Counted from the first letter of the stretch, positions 1 through 8,000 are shown. The stretch is 16,564 bases of DNA from Berkiella sp050247135 (GCA_050247135.1 JBFWUT010000052.1:1-16564); one strand, 5' to 3'. Notes: generated by a model from the sequence alone, not told the origin. Numbers and translations are program-made.

Positions 1-44
1 TTTGAGTAAAAGGGGGCGGCGAGCGTTAGCGAGCGGGGGATTTT
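1..44 (+). repeat. Hairpin repeat copy R1 (left-truncated by window edge)
   Basis: This is the right part of a composite repeat. It ends an AAAGGGGGC arm, continues with the GC-rich middle GGCGAGCGTTAGCGAGC and finishes with GGGGGATTTT. It matches copy R4 at 620-668 base for base as far as it is present; the opening CCCCC arm lies outside the window. Its terminal GGGGGATTTTA provides the stop codon of the nuclease gene on the other strand. Together with R2 it encloses that gene as an inverted pair. Confidence 0.85.
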
Positions 45-59
45 ATCTTAAATCATTAA
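35..59 (+). repeat. Left inner terminal inverted repeat of the DUF559 cassette
   Basis: The GGGGGATT end of R1 continues inward as TTATCTTAA then ATCATTAA. The same sequence occurs inverted at 444-471, with one substitution (T to C) and a 3-base TTA indel. This inner homology lies beyond the hairpin repeat itself and covers the last codons and stop of the nuclease gene, so gene and repeat share a boundary. It is read directly from the sequence; interpreting it as the end of a mobile unit is inference. Confidence 0.7.
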
Positions 60-438
60 ACACATTATGAGTTTCGTACTTCAGATAATCATCCATTACT
101 TCTAATATTCGCTCCGTAACACTATCTAAATGAAGAATAACTTCCAGGTTATCAAAACGCATAACACGAATACCCAAATCATTTAAATAATCATCTCGAA
201 TTTTGTCACATTCCATATGCTCTTCTTCTAAATGCTGGGAACCATCAAGCTCAATTACTAATTTTACTTTCGGAGCATAGAAATCAACAATAAAACTTGC
301 AATAGCTCTTTGGAGATAAAACTGAATGCTGTTTAATTGCTTATGTCGAACTTTTGACCACAATAATCGTTCTGCTTGAGTCATATTTGCACGAAGTTCT
401 CGTGCATAAGGTTTAAGCTTTTTGTTGTATAGAACCAT
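43..438 (-). CDS. DUF559 / Vsr-like endonuclease-domain protein
   Basis: A 131-residue protein of the DUF559 family (PF04480), related to very-short-patch-repair (Vsr) endonucleases and the PD-(D/E)XK nuclease fold. The family signature is clear: an N-terminal LKPYARELRANMTQAERLLW stretch (residues 8-27), VDFY with D52, the core IELDGSQH with E63, D65 and H69, and a C-terminal RVMRFDNLEV. D52 with E63-x-D65 are the expected metal-binding residues, so the protein looks intact and possibly catalytic. Length is normal for the family. No Shine-Dalgarno is visible before the ATG, so expression may be weak or depend on outside transcription. The gene lies between inverted hairpin repeats, and its stop codon sits in the repeat border. 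Substrate is unknown; a role in moving the flanking repeats is conceivable but unproven. Confidence 0.88.
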   Translation of the reverse strand: MVLYNKKLKPYARELRANMTQAERLLWSKVRHKQLNSIQFYLQRAIASFIVDFYAPKVKLVIELDGSQHLEEEHMECDKIRDDYLNDLGIRVMRFDNLEVILHLDSVTERILEVMDDYLKYETHNVFNDLR

Positions 439-443
439 GCAAA

Positions 444-471
444 TTAATGATTAATTAAGATAGAATCCCCC
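444..471 (-). repeat. Right inner terminal inverted repeat of the DUF559 cassette
   Basis: Read on the minus strand this is GGGGGATTCTATCTTAA, then TTA, then ATCATTAA. It is the inverted counterpart of 35-59 with one substitution and one 3-base insertion. It lies just upstream of the nuclease start codon at 438, so the terminal repeat leaves almost no independent 5' region for the gene. Confidence 0.7.
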
Positions 472-506
472 GCGCTTCGCGCTGCCCCCTTTTATACAAA
501 GGGGGC
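464..506 (-). repeat. Hairpin repeat copy R2
   Basis: On the plus strand this reads AATCCCCC, then the small hairpin GCGC-TTC-GCGC, then CCCCCTTT-tata-CAAAGGGGGC. It is the inverse orientation of R1 and R4. The C5TTT/AAAG5 stem is a strong hairpin. The middle module differs from R1 (GCGCTTCGCGC against GCTCGCTAACGCTCGC) while both flanking modules are kept. The shared sequence continues for CTATG past the end (507-510), as in R3. Confidence 0.85.
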
Positions 507-557
507 TATGGGGAGCAATTACCTTATTCACACATAGATTTCAAGCAATAAAGATAA

Positions 558-602
558 AATCCCCCGCGCCTTCAGCGCTGCCCCCTTTTATACAAAGGGG
601 GC
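558..602 (-). repeat. Hairpin repeat copy R3
   Basis: Same orientation and architecture as R2: AATCCCCC, a GCGC-CTTCA-GCGC hairpin, then the C5TTTT/AAAG5 hairpin and GCTATG. On the outer side its minus strand reads GGGGGATTTTATCTT, so it shares the TATCTT part of the nuclease-cassette inner end before diverging. It may be a remnant end of a second cassette copy. No protein is encoded between R3 and its neighbours. Confidence 0.85.
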
Positions 603-619
603 TATGAAGGATCACCTCA

Positions 620-668
620 GCCCCCTTTGAGTAAAAGGGGGCGGCGAGCGTTAGCGAGCGGGGGATTT
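620..668 (+). repeat. Hairpin repeat copy R4 (full length)
   Basis: A complete unit: GCCCCCTTT-gagt-AAAAGGGGGC, then GGCGAGCGTTAGCGAGC, then GGGGGATTT. It is identical to R1 over the visible part. The first half is a strong stem. The middle is a direct repeat of GCGAGCG around TTA, rather than the perfect hairpin seen in R2 and R6. It lies head to head with R3 across a 17-base spacer. Confidence 0.85.
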
Positions 669-706
669 GCAAGCCGGGGCGGCGAGCGTTAGCGAGCGGG
701 GGATTT
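669..706 (+). repeat. Short tandem repeat copy R5 (38-bp form)
   Basis: A 38-bp unit starting GCAAGCCGGGGC and then carrying the same middle and GGGGGATTT end as R4. It lacks the C5TTT/AAAG5 stem, which is replaced by GCAAGCCGGGG. It follows R4 with no gap and is followed by a second 38-bp unit. Confidence 0.85.
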
Positions 707-744
707 GCAAGCCGGGGCGGCGAACGAAGTTCGCGGGGGATTTT
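707..744 (+). repeat. Short tandem repeat copy R6 (38-bp form), abutting the gene end
   Basis: The same 38-bp framework as R5 (GCAAGCCGGGGCG start, GGGGGATTTT end). Its middle is replaced by GCGAAC-GAA-GTTCGC, a perfect 6-bp hairpin with a GAA loop. The final TT of the unit, with the next A, forms the minus-strand stop codon of the C26 gene. The array therefore begins directly at the 3' end of the sec operon and could fold as an mRNA-end hairpin there. Confidence 0.85.
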
Positions 745-1552
745 AAGAACACTCCGCCTTCTTCTTAGCATACTCTTGCGAAGCCTTCACAAACGCCTTC
801 CAAAGTTTTTCATCCTGCTCGCTGAGCACAAACTCAGGATGCCAGATAACCCCGAGGAAAAATGTTTTGTCAGGCGCCTCTATCGCTTCAATCACTTTAT
901 CGGGGGCGCGAGCACTCACCACTAACTTGTCTGAGAGACGGTTAATCCCCTCACGATGATTGCTGTTCACCCCAAATTGCTTCTTTTTTGCAATACAAGA
1001 CAGTGTGGATTTTGGGACAACATTAACAATATGCTGAATTTCTTCGCGATTTTCGACACGATGTTCAAAAGTCGTTTTACCCGACTGCTTTAAATTAATC
1101 AACGTGCCACCCAGCGCCACATTCATGTTTTGCATGCCGGCACAAATGCCAAATAGCGGAATATCGCGCTTATAGGCTTCTTGAACAAGCACATATTCAA
1201 TCGATTGACGGGGATAATATTTGGGTTTTAAAGGAACATTCCCTTTATCATAGGCTTGTGGAGGGGATTTCAGATCGCCCCCTGTTAAGACAATCCCATC
1301 TAACCTATCAAGATAATCATAAAGCACCGCCATATCATGGCCAATGAAAACCGGTATGCCACCCTGTTTAGCTACGATATCGCTGTAATTTTTACGCATG
1401 GCATACCAAGGATAAATAGAATAACTGGTATCGCCACCATCATTGAGCATAATGCCAATTAAAGGTTTTTGATGACAACCTTTTGCTACTACTACTAAAG
1501 GACTGGTAGCAAGCGCTACAACAAAACAAAACGCTAGCCAAACTCGAAACAT
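743..1552 (-). CDS. Exported class I glutamine amidotransferase-like (peptidase C26) protein
   Basis: A roughly 269-residue protein related to PuuD-type gamma-glutamyl hydrolases (peptidase C26, class I GATase fold). It has a nucleophile-elbow motif FGICAGMQ with C137 and the WHPE motif with H238 and E240, so the Cys-His-Glu triad is intact; DGIVLTGG and a SNHREG segment also fit. Unlike cytosolic PuuD it opens with a hydrophobic signal-peptide-like segment (about residues 2-24, ending near VVVAKG), suggesting a periplasmic location; no lipobox is seen. I place the start at the second ATG of ATGATG: the AGAGGT ribosome site, overlapping the secF stop, lies only two bases from the first ATG but five from the second. 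It is the last gene of the yajC-secDF operon. The substrate is unknown; gamma-glutamyl compounds are likely by family. Confidence 0.82.
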   Translation of the reverse strand: MFRVWLAFCFVVALATSPLVVVAKGCHQKPLIGIMLNDGGDTSYSIYPWYAMRKNYSDIVAKQGGIPVFIGHDMAVLYDYLDRLDGIVLTGGDLKSPPQAYDKGNVPLKPKYYPRQSIEYVLVQEAYKRDIPLFGICAGMQNMNVALGGTLINLKQSGKTTFEHRVENREEIQHIVNVVPKSTLSCIAKKKQFGVNSNHREGINRLSDKLVVSARAPDKVIEAIEAPDKTFFLGVIWHPEFVLSEQDEKLWKAFVKASQEYAKKKAECS

Positions 1553-1560
1553 CATTACCT

Positions 1561-2490
1561 CTATGGCATTTCATCAACCATTTTTTTGCTGGTTGGCATT
1601 AAATCAGCACGGCTTAAGCCCAACGTTAACGCGAGCGCACCGGCAACAAAGATAGAAGAGTATGTACCGACGATAATACCGATAATCAGGGCTAATGAGA
1701 AACCACGTAACGATTCACCGCCAATAAAATATAACGCAACCACCACCATCAAGGTTAAGGTCGATGTCATAATGGTTCGCGACAATGTTTGGTTAATCGA
1801 TAAATTCATGATCTCCGTCGGCGTACCTTTACGAACCTTACGGAAATTTTCGCGAACCCTGTCATAAATGACGATAGTATCGTTTAAAGAATAACCAATC
1901 ACAGCCAAAATAGCGGCAACTACCGCCAAATCAAAATCGAATTGAAAATAAGAAAATACGCCTAGAATTAAAATTGGGTCATGCATTAAAGCGACTGCTG
2001 CACTGAACCCGAACCGCCATTCAAAGCGCACAGCGATATAAAGCATCATGGCAAATAAAGCGACCACAACCGCTAAAGTCCCCTGCTCGGCTAGGTTTTC
2101 ACCGACTTCTGAACCCACAAACTCAATACGACGCAACTCCACTTTATCTTCATGCTTTTTTAAAGCATTTAATACCATTTGGCCCAATTGCTGTTCAGAA
2201 ACCCCTGGTCGATTGGATATTTTAACCAAAATATCGCGGGTACTACCGTACTGAGTAACCTTGGCGCCAGTCAAACCTGCTTGCTCAAGCTGTTCACGCA
2301 CTTCTTCAAAGTTGGCTGGTTTTTCATAGCGCAGCTCTAACTGTGTGCCGCCCGTGAAATCTAATCCGAAGTTCAAGCCTTTCATAAACAACAAAACCAG
2401 GGACACTATCATGACACCCATTGATAACATGGCCGTCCACTTGCGAATGCCCATAAAGTCAAATTTGGTTTGGTGATGAAAAAACTCCAT
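1561..2490 (-). CDS. secF: Protein-export membrane protein SecF
   Basis: Inner-membrane subunit of the SecDF complex, which uses the proton-motive force to pull exported proteins through SecYEG on the periplasmic side. The 309 residues carry TM1 (about 19-36), the DFTGG signature at 44-48, a periplasmic P1-type domain (about 50-130) and five C-terminal TMs. VIGYSLNDTIVIYDR (198-211) contains D204, and SRTIMTS contains R238. By alignment from memory these match the Asp and Arg of the proton pathway (D213 and R247 in E. coli). Length is normal for the family. It begins one base after the secD stop, with AGGGA six bases before the ATG, so the two are translationally linked. Confidence 0.97.
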   Translation of the reverse strand: MEFFHHQTKFDFMGIRKWTAMLSMGVMIVSLVLLFMKGLNFGLDFTGGTQLELRYEKPANFEEVREQLEQAGLTGAKVTQYGSTRDILVKISNRPGVSEQQLGQMVLNALKKHEDKVELRRIEFVGSEVGENLAEQGTLAVVVALFAMMLYIAVRFEWRFGFSAAVALMHDPILILGVFSYFQFDFDLAVVAAILAVIGYSLNDTIVIYDRVRENFRKVRKGTPTEIMNLSINQTLSRTIMTSTLTLMVVVALYFIGGESLRGFSLALIIGIIVGTYSSIFVAGALALTLGLSRADLMPTSKKMVDEMP

Positions 2491-2491
2491 G

Positions 2492-4354
2492 TTAAATCCC
2501 TATTGGCAGATGTTTAACCGAACGTCGGCCATACGCTAAATTAACTATCGCTCTTGTACAGGTCACTGCCGTCAACATGGAAGTTAAAATACCAATACAA
2601 GTCGTGATGGCGAAGCCTTTAATGGGGCCCGTTCCAATACAAAAGAGGATGATCACCACAATCAATGTGGTTAAGTTAGAGTCAACAATGGTCGCAAGCG
2701 CCCTATCAAAGCCACTATGAATAGCCGCTTGAACGGACATGCCATGCCGCAATTCTTCACGTATACGCTCAAAAATTAACACGTTGGCATCCACCGCCAT
2801 ACCAACAGTAAGCACGATACCTGCCATACCAGGCAACGTCAGGGTCGCGCCCATAACCGATAGAATGGCTACCAGCAAAATAACGTTAATTAATAAAGCC
2901 AAATTCGCTATGATGCCGAACACGCTGTAGTAAAGCATCATCCCAATCACAACCAGGCCTAAACCCACCTCAATCGACAAGATCCCAAGGCGAATATTTT
3001 CTTGACCTAGGCTTGGACCAACGGTGCGCTCTTCAACTATTTGAATGCTAGCAGGTAATGCCCCCGCTCTTAATAAGAGAGAGAGATCTTGCGCCTCAGG
3101 CAAAGTGAAACCGGTAATTTGGAAATTACTCCCCAATGCACTTTGAATGGTGGCAATGCTGATCAGCGTTTCTTGGGTTTTATTTTTCTTGACGAGCTGC
3201 CCATCAATGTTTTCTTGTTCGGTTTTAGATTCGATATACACCACTGCCAATAAATTGCCAATGTTTTCTATGGTGGTCTTTTTAAACAAGGGTAAGCCTG
3301 CTCCGCCGACCCGCACATGAACGGCAGGTCGCCCAGTACGGTCGTCTGCTCCCACTGACGCGCCAGTGATAGAATCACCTGTTAGAACCACACGCTTTTT
3401 CAATAGGAAGGGACGCCCCTCTCTGTCGGTATACCACTTAGTTCCAGGAGGAGCTTGGCGGCCCGGAGCCGCTTTAAGTGCTTCTTCTTTAGCTTCTAAG
3501 TGGAACTCTAGCGTCGCTGTTTTGCCCAATATATCTTTAGCACGTGCCGTATCTTGAATACCCGGTAGCTCTACCACGATATGGTTGGCACCTTGACGCT
3601 GCACGACAGCTTCTGCCACACCTAATTCATTGACTCGGTTTCGCAAAGTGGACAACGTTTGTTCTAAAGTGTAGTTACGGATCTCTTGCAGAGCCTGCGG
3701 CTTTAGCTGGCAGACGATTTGCATTTTGCCATCTTGAGTTTGTGCCAGGAAATCAAACTCACCGTATCGTTTTTGTAAATGGGCCAGAGCCTTGTTCAAG
3801 GTATCTTGATCATCAAAATATAAATTGATTGAATCACGACTCCCCGGCGAAATTTGTCGATAACGAATTTTTTGATCGCGCAAATCCGTACGGATATCAC
3901 CCAGTGCACCTTCCATGCGTCGTGAGATCGCTGATTCAACATCCACTTCCATTAAAAAATGCACACCACCACGCAAGTCTAATCCCAGCTTCATGGGTTT
4001 TGCGCCCAGTGTTTCTAACCAGCCTGGTGTCTTAGGTGCTAAATTCAAGGCAACAATATAATTGTCACCCAGCTTGTCATGGACAACATCTTTGGCTTTG
4101 ATTTGAGTTGCCGTATCCTTGAAGCGAATCAGTAAACTTTCGTTTTCTTGTCGAATCGATTTGAAAGGGATTTTTGCCTCATCTAAGGCTTTTACAATTT
4201 GCTCATGAGTCGATTTATTTAGCGCACGGCTCGCCGTAGGGAGCACTTGTACAGCTGGATCTTCGCCGAAAAGATTGGGCGCAGAATAAATGAGTCCAAC
4301 CGTCAATATGGCTAAGAGTAGCCAATATTTCCAAGTAGGATATTTATTGAGCAT
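2492..4354 (-). CDS. secD: Protein translocase subunit SecD
   Basis: Large subunit of the SecDF-YajC complex. The 620 residues match the usual proteobacterial length of about 615. There is an N-terminal TM (about 10-27), the LGLDLRGG motif at 123-130, a long periplasmic domain containing RNRVNELGVAEAVVQRQG, and five C-terminal TMs. The GMAVDANVLIFER motif holds D522, equivalent to E. coli D519, which is required for proton-coupled function. AGAGGA lies about eight bases before the ATG, and 21 bases separate it from yajC upstream. The sequence shows nothing unusual or broken. Confidence 0.97.
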   Translation of the reverse strand: MLNKYPTWKYWLLLAILTVGLIYSAPNLFGEDPAVQVLPTASRALNKSTHEQIVKALDEAKIPFKSIRQENESLLIRFKDTATQIKAKDVVHDKLGDNYIVALNLAPKTPGWLETLGAKPMKLGLDLRGGVHFLMEVDVESAISRRMEGALGDIRTDLRDQKIRYRQISPGSRDSINLYFDDQDTLNKALAHLQKRYGEFDFLAQTQDGKMQIVCQLKPQALQEIRNYTLEQTLSTLRNRVNELGVAEAVVQRQGANHIVVELPGIQDTARAKDILGKTATLEFHLEAKEEALKAAPGRQAPPGTKWYTDREGRPFLLKKRVVLTGDSITGASVGADDRTGRPAVHVRVGGAGLPLFKKTTIENIGNLLAVVYIESKTEQENIDGQLVKKNKTQETLISIATIQSALGSNFQITGFTLPEAQDLSLLLRAGALPASIQIVEERTVGPSLGQENIRLGILSIEVGLGLVVIGMMLYYSVFGIIANLALLINVILLVAILSVMGATLTLPGMAGIVLTVGMAVDANVLIFERIREELRHGMSVQAAIHSGFDRALATIVDSNLTTLIVVIILFCIGTGPIKGFAITTCIGILTSMLTAVTCTRAIVNLAYGRRSVKHLPIGI

Positions 4355-4375
4355 GGTGTAGTCCTCTTTAATCCC

Positions 4376-4729
4376 TTAAATACTTTTCATGGTTCCTTTT
4401 GGAAGAGATGCAGAGACAGCTTGCTTCTGGACTTTCATCTCAACGCCATCAGCGATCGCGACCACAAGGAATTGCTCGGTCACACGAGTGACTCTACCTA
4501 GAATACCACCGTTTACAATCACTTCATCATCTTTGGCTATGCTAGATACCAAGGCTTGATGTTCTTTAGCACGCTTGCTTTGGGGACGAATGAGCATGAA
4601 ATAAAAAATTAATAAGAAACCACCCAGCATCAGGATATTACCCATCACGCCTGGGCCTGGAGCAGCTGCATCGGCAAAACAAACCGTCGAAAATGAGAAT
4701 AAAGACAGAGCTATAAGCATGTTGCGCAT
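4376..4729 (-). CDS. yajC: SecDF accessory protein YajC
   Basis: Small single-span inner-membrane protein that copurifies with SecDF. The frame is open from a TTG at 4741, but the ATG at 4729 is preceded by GGGTGA at 4-5 bases, so I choose the ATG (117 residues). An N-terminal hydrophobic stretch is followed by the main TM (ILMLGGFLLIFYFMLI), then RPQSKRAKEHQ and DDEVIVNGGILGRV, which are diagnostic for YajC. It is the first gene of the operon yajC-secD-secF-C26. The tgt and queA genes that precede yajC in many gammaproteobacteria are not here; a tRNA-Leu and an orphan gene lie upstream instead. I see no convincing -35/-10 pair for the operon in 4742-4843. Confidence 0.95.
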   Translation of the reverse strand: MRNMLIALSLFSFSTVCFADAAAPGPGVMGNILMLGGFLLIFYFMLIRPQSKRAKEHQALVSSIAKDDEVIVNGGILGRVTRVTEQFLVVAIADGVEMKVQKQAVSASLPKGTMKSI

Positions 4730-4843
4730 CGGTTCACCCAAAACTAATTAATCAAACTAACCAATCAGGCTATTAGAAATAGTTCCTGACTCTGGGTTTG
4801 CAATCTACCGTTTTAGGGGCCTTGACGCAACTTCTAAAGTTCT

Positions 4844-4871
4844 TTGTGATGTGCCTTTGTTTTGCTATACT
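4844..4871 (+). promoter_or_regulatory. Probable sigma-70 promoter of tRNA-Leu
   Basis: TTGTGA (4844-4849, four of six consensus bases) is separated by 16 bases from TATACT (4866-4871, five of six). The mature tRNA begins 16 bases later. A GC-rich CGCTCGG follows the -10, like the discriminator of stringently controlled stable-RNA promoters. An earlier TTGACG at 4822-4827 is too far away to serve as its -35. Confidence 0.55.
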
Positions 4872-4887
4872 CGCTCGGTCTTATCGG

Positions 4888-4974
4888 GCCGGAGTGGTGG
4901 AACTGGTAGACGCGCCAGACTCAAAATCTGGTGATAGCAATATCGTGAGAGTTCGAGTCTCTCCTCCGGCACCA
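4888..4974 (+). tRNA. tRNA-Leu (anticodon CAA)
   Basis: A complete 87-nt class II tRNA with encoded CCA. The acceptor GCCGGAG (4888-4894) pairs with CTCCGGC, followed by discriminator A and CCA at 4972-4974. The anticodon arm is CCAGA-CTCAAAA-TCTGG (4915-4931), giving anticodon CAA at 4922-4924, which reads UUG. A long variable arm (TGATAGCAATATCG) is typical of tRNA-Leu. The T arm is GAGAG-TTCGAGT-CTCTC. No mismatch breaks the cloverleaf. Confidence 0.96.
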
Positions 4975-5024
4975 TCCGCCTACATTATGTTTCGGCGGAC
5001 TTCGTCAGCCTAGGTTATTTTTTT
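4975..5024 (+). terminator. Weak terminator region after tRNA-Leu
   Basis: Directly after CCA, TCCGCC (4975-4980) can pair with GGCGGA (4994-4999). A competing smaller hairpin, GGC-G-GAC-TTC-GTC-A-GCC (4994-5010), lies seven bases before a run of seven T (5018-5024). The T run overlaps the end of the convergent large gene. Neither hairpin is ideally spaced, so this could be a weak or two-way terminator. Confidence 0.35.
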
Positions 5025-8000
5025 GCTACCACCTTTTTACCTAAGCCCCTATCCGCTTGCATTTCAGGTACCTCAACTGCTGACCATGAAGCAAAATAAT
5101 CGGTGTCTTTAGCGATGGCCTTAAACAGCCCTTTATTAAACTCTCCCCAACCAATATCATATTTTTTCTTAAGCTGATTAACTAGTGTGCTAAGAGAGGC
5201 ACTGATATCAGCGGGGCTAACAAGCGCTTTGCGATCTTGCCAGAGTTTGACTAGTTGGTGCGCTTGAATGCTCAAACATAAACCAATAAACAACTTACGC
5301 GCATCGCTTTCTGAAGGCTTACTATAGAAAAAGCCATGTGTCGCTTTAGCCGCGAGCGGGGTTAAAATGTCTAAAAAAGCACTAATAGGATGCTTTTTAA
5401 GGATCCGCTCTGGCTCCAGCAGATCATCAGCCAAATCCCATTCTTTGATTTTTGCCACCATGATTTCATGGAAGTTTTCAGGCAAATGATGCTTTTTAAC
5501 AAAGTAGGCATAAATACCCTTATCAAAGGCTTCAATATAACCTGGTAAAGCATCATTCACCGCATCAAAACGCACACTTTGTAAGAGAGCGGCTTGCGGT
5601 TTCATGCGATATAAATTCCATTTAGTGGCTAGTTGTGCACATTGTTCGCGTTGACTATCTGAGCCTGCAGTGGAAATTAATTTCTCAGCAAAATCTAATG
5701 AATGCTCAACCAGTTGACCACTCGCTCCTTTCATCATTGCTCGATGCTGACGTCTTGTCACATCACTTAACAATTGATCTAATTTATCCTTTTGCGATGC
5801 ATCACCAAAACTTCGGATGAAGAGTCCAAGCCTAAGCAATTGCTGCTCCTTTTCTAAAAGGCTCATTTGTTTATCTTTTTTAACAGTGAGATCCACTGTT
5901 TGCTTTTCGGCCTTTTTAGATTGTAAACGACTATCTAGCTCATCTGTTAGTTCGCTTAGAAGCTTTTGCGCATCTGTTAAGCTATCTTTAACCCATAAGT
6001 TAACAGCAGTACGCGTTTCGTTAGCCGCCTGCTCAACTGAATTGTTTTGCAACATGCCTTCTAATAACTTGGCATGATATAGCCAATCGACACGTAAAAA
6101 TTGCGCTTCAGCAGGATTAGCTTGCAATAATAGCCATTCTATTTTTGCCTTTAAAGTCGCAAATAAACGCCGCTGTGAGTCCTTTTTCAAATACTGCATA
6201 CTTTGATATGCAAGTCTTGATTCCTTAAATAACGGGAAGTAAGTTAATTCTTCATGTGCTTCTAAGGCTGTCATTAACCTGGTGGCCATATCCTCTGCCA
6301 ATTTCGGATAATTTTTAATGGTTGCGCTATATTCACTTAGCTCCGCCAAATCCGCCACATTGGAACCTGCAATAGGATAATTTCCTCGCAATACCCGACA
6401 CCACGTTGATAATGCTTTTGCTAAAGGATCTTCTGCCGGCAAATAGTCTCTGAGTGCATTTACCTCAATTCTTAAATATCGCTTAGCTCTTTTACTCAGC
6501 ACTTTGCTAAAGAGCGATAAATCTCCAAGATCAAAACTGATTAAATGCATCTTCTCAAAATTCAAGTTGGCGACAAAAGCATTAACCCTACTAATGCAAG
6601 ACACCCGGTCACGATATATTTCTTGCATCTCATTTTTAAATGCCAACGGCAAAGTTGCCTTATTTAACATATCCATGAAAGTACGATGTTGTCTTTCACT
6701 TGCTAAATCATCAACATTTATACCTTCAGTGCCATTTTCCAAAACGCGAACTGTAATAAATAGTTCTTTGGCAGCGTCACGAACAGCATCTAGCATCTGA
6801 GTGAAGAGTTCTTGTTGATATTGAGCAATTTCTTCATGAAAATCGCCTGCTTCAACTGTGGCCAAAGCTTGCGAACCTATCATCTGCACATAAAAGTTTT
6901 CAAGTTGACCCATGCCATCAACTACAATACCATTCTTTAAGCAGTGGATAGTCTTTTGTGCCTGTTGGAAGAGATCCCTCTTTTTACGATACAAAGGCCA
7001 ATCTTTATGAAGATTAAAAACAGGATCTCGAAAATAGCCATTAATTAATTGAATCACATCATCGCTTAAGTCTTCGTTGAAACTATCTAAGCGAGCCATC
7101 ACCAATTCACGAACTTTAGGAATATTAGTTTCGCCATAAAACTCAGTCAAACTTGTCGAATCATTAGGAATTTGCCTATTTTGATAATGGAATTTTCCAT
7201 CTAAAGTGGCACGTTCAATGAAAGTTTCACCAACGAACTTTTCAGGGTTTTTTATAAATTCGCTGAGCCATTTTAAATGAATATCATTCCTTAGCGCTTT
7301 ATTTTCTTTAGGTATAAAAAATTCGATGAAATATTGAGCATGCCCTTGCCACTCTTTGTCACGAGTGAGTTTAGCCATATGAGCAGCAACTATTTCTACT
7401 AATAAGCGCTTACTTTGTGGGAGTGTCACAAGCTTATCCAGATTAGAGGCACCCATATGCTCTGCCAGCTTAGTGATGTATTCTTCTGTTATGCTGGAAT
7501 TATTCTGTTCTAGTAATCGTTTAATTCTTAATAACCGATATGCCTCTTTATTTTGCAAAGTACCAATTTTTTCAATGACTCTAAAAAATGCTTCATCACA
7601 TAGCGCTTCCCAGTTCTCATTCTGAGCATATCTTGCTAATTGTTGACCGAGCACATCATATACTTTTTGCGAAAATAAAGGATTGGCTAACAATTGCTCA
7701 TAAAAATCACCATCCTTCAATATCTCACGGAGCTGATTATCAGCAAGTGATTTTTGAATACGTCTAGCAAAATAGGTCGCTGTCAGTGTAGCTTCATTAA
7801 AACTCAAGACCCATTCTGCTAATTGATCATCCGCACCATCAGTACGTTCATCTATCAGGACTACCAGACGTTGGATAATTGTTGGATAACGTTTAACATT
7901 AGCAATAAATTGCTCATCATTATCCTCGACTATAATATCTTCATTTTCATTATCTTGTTCTATTAACCAAGCAAATCTCTTTTCACAATATGCCGTTACA

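Noticed and set aside
620..744. Tandem repeats resembling a small CRISPR array
   Set aside because: Units are directly adjacent with no unique spacers, contain variable hairpin middles, occur in both orientations nearby, and no cas gene is present.
541..771. 76-codon minus-strand open frame across the repeat array
   Set aside because: It is the translation of R3-R6 (PPLAN and SPLCIKGG type peptides), has no ribosome site and overlaps the end of the C26 gene. It is an artefact of GC-rich repeats lacking stops.
1586..4035. Plus-strand open frames of 60-93 codons opposite secF and secD
   Set aside because: They are antisense shadows of well-identified genes with no ribosome sites or family resemblance.
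4822..4871. TTGACG (4822) paired with TATACT (4866) as the tRNA promoter
   Set aside because: The spacing is 38 bases. TTGTGA at 4844 gives 16 bases and was preferred.
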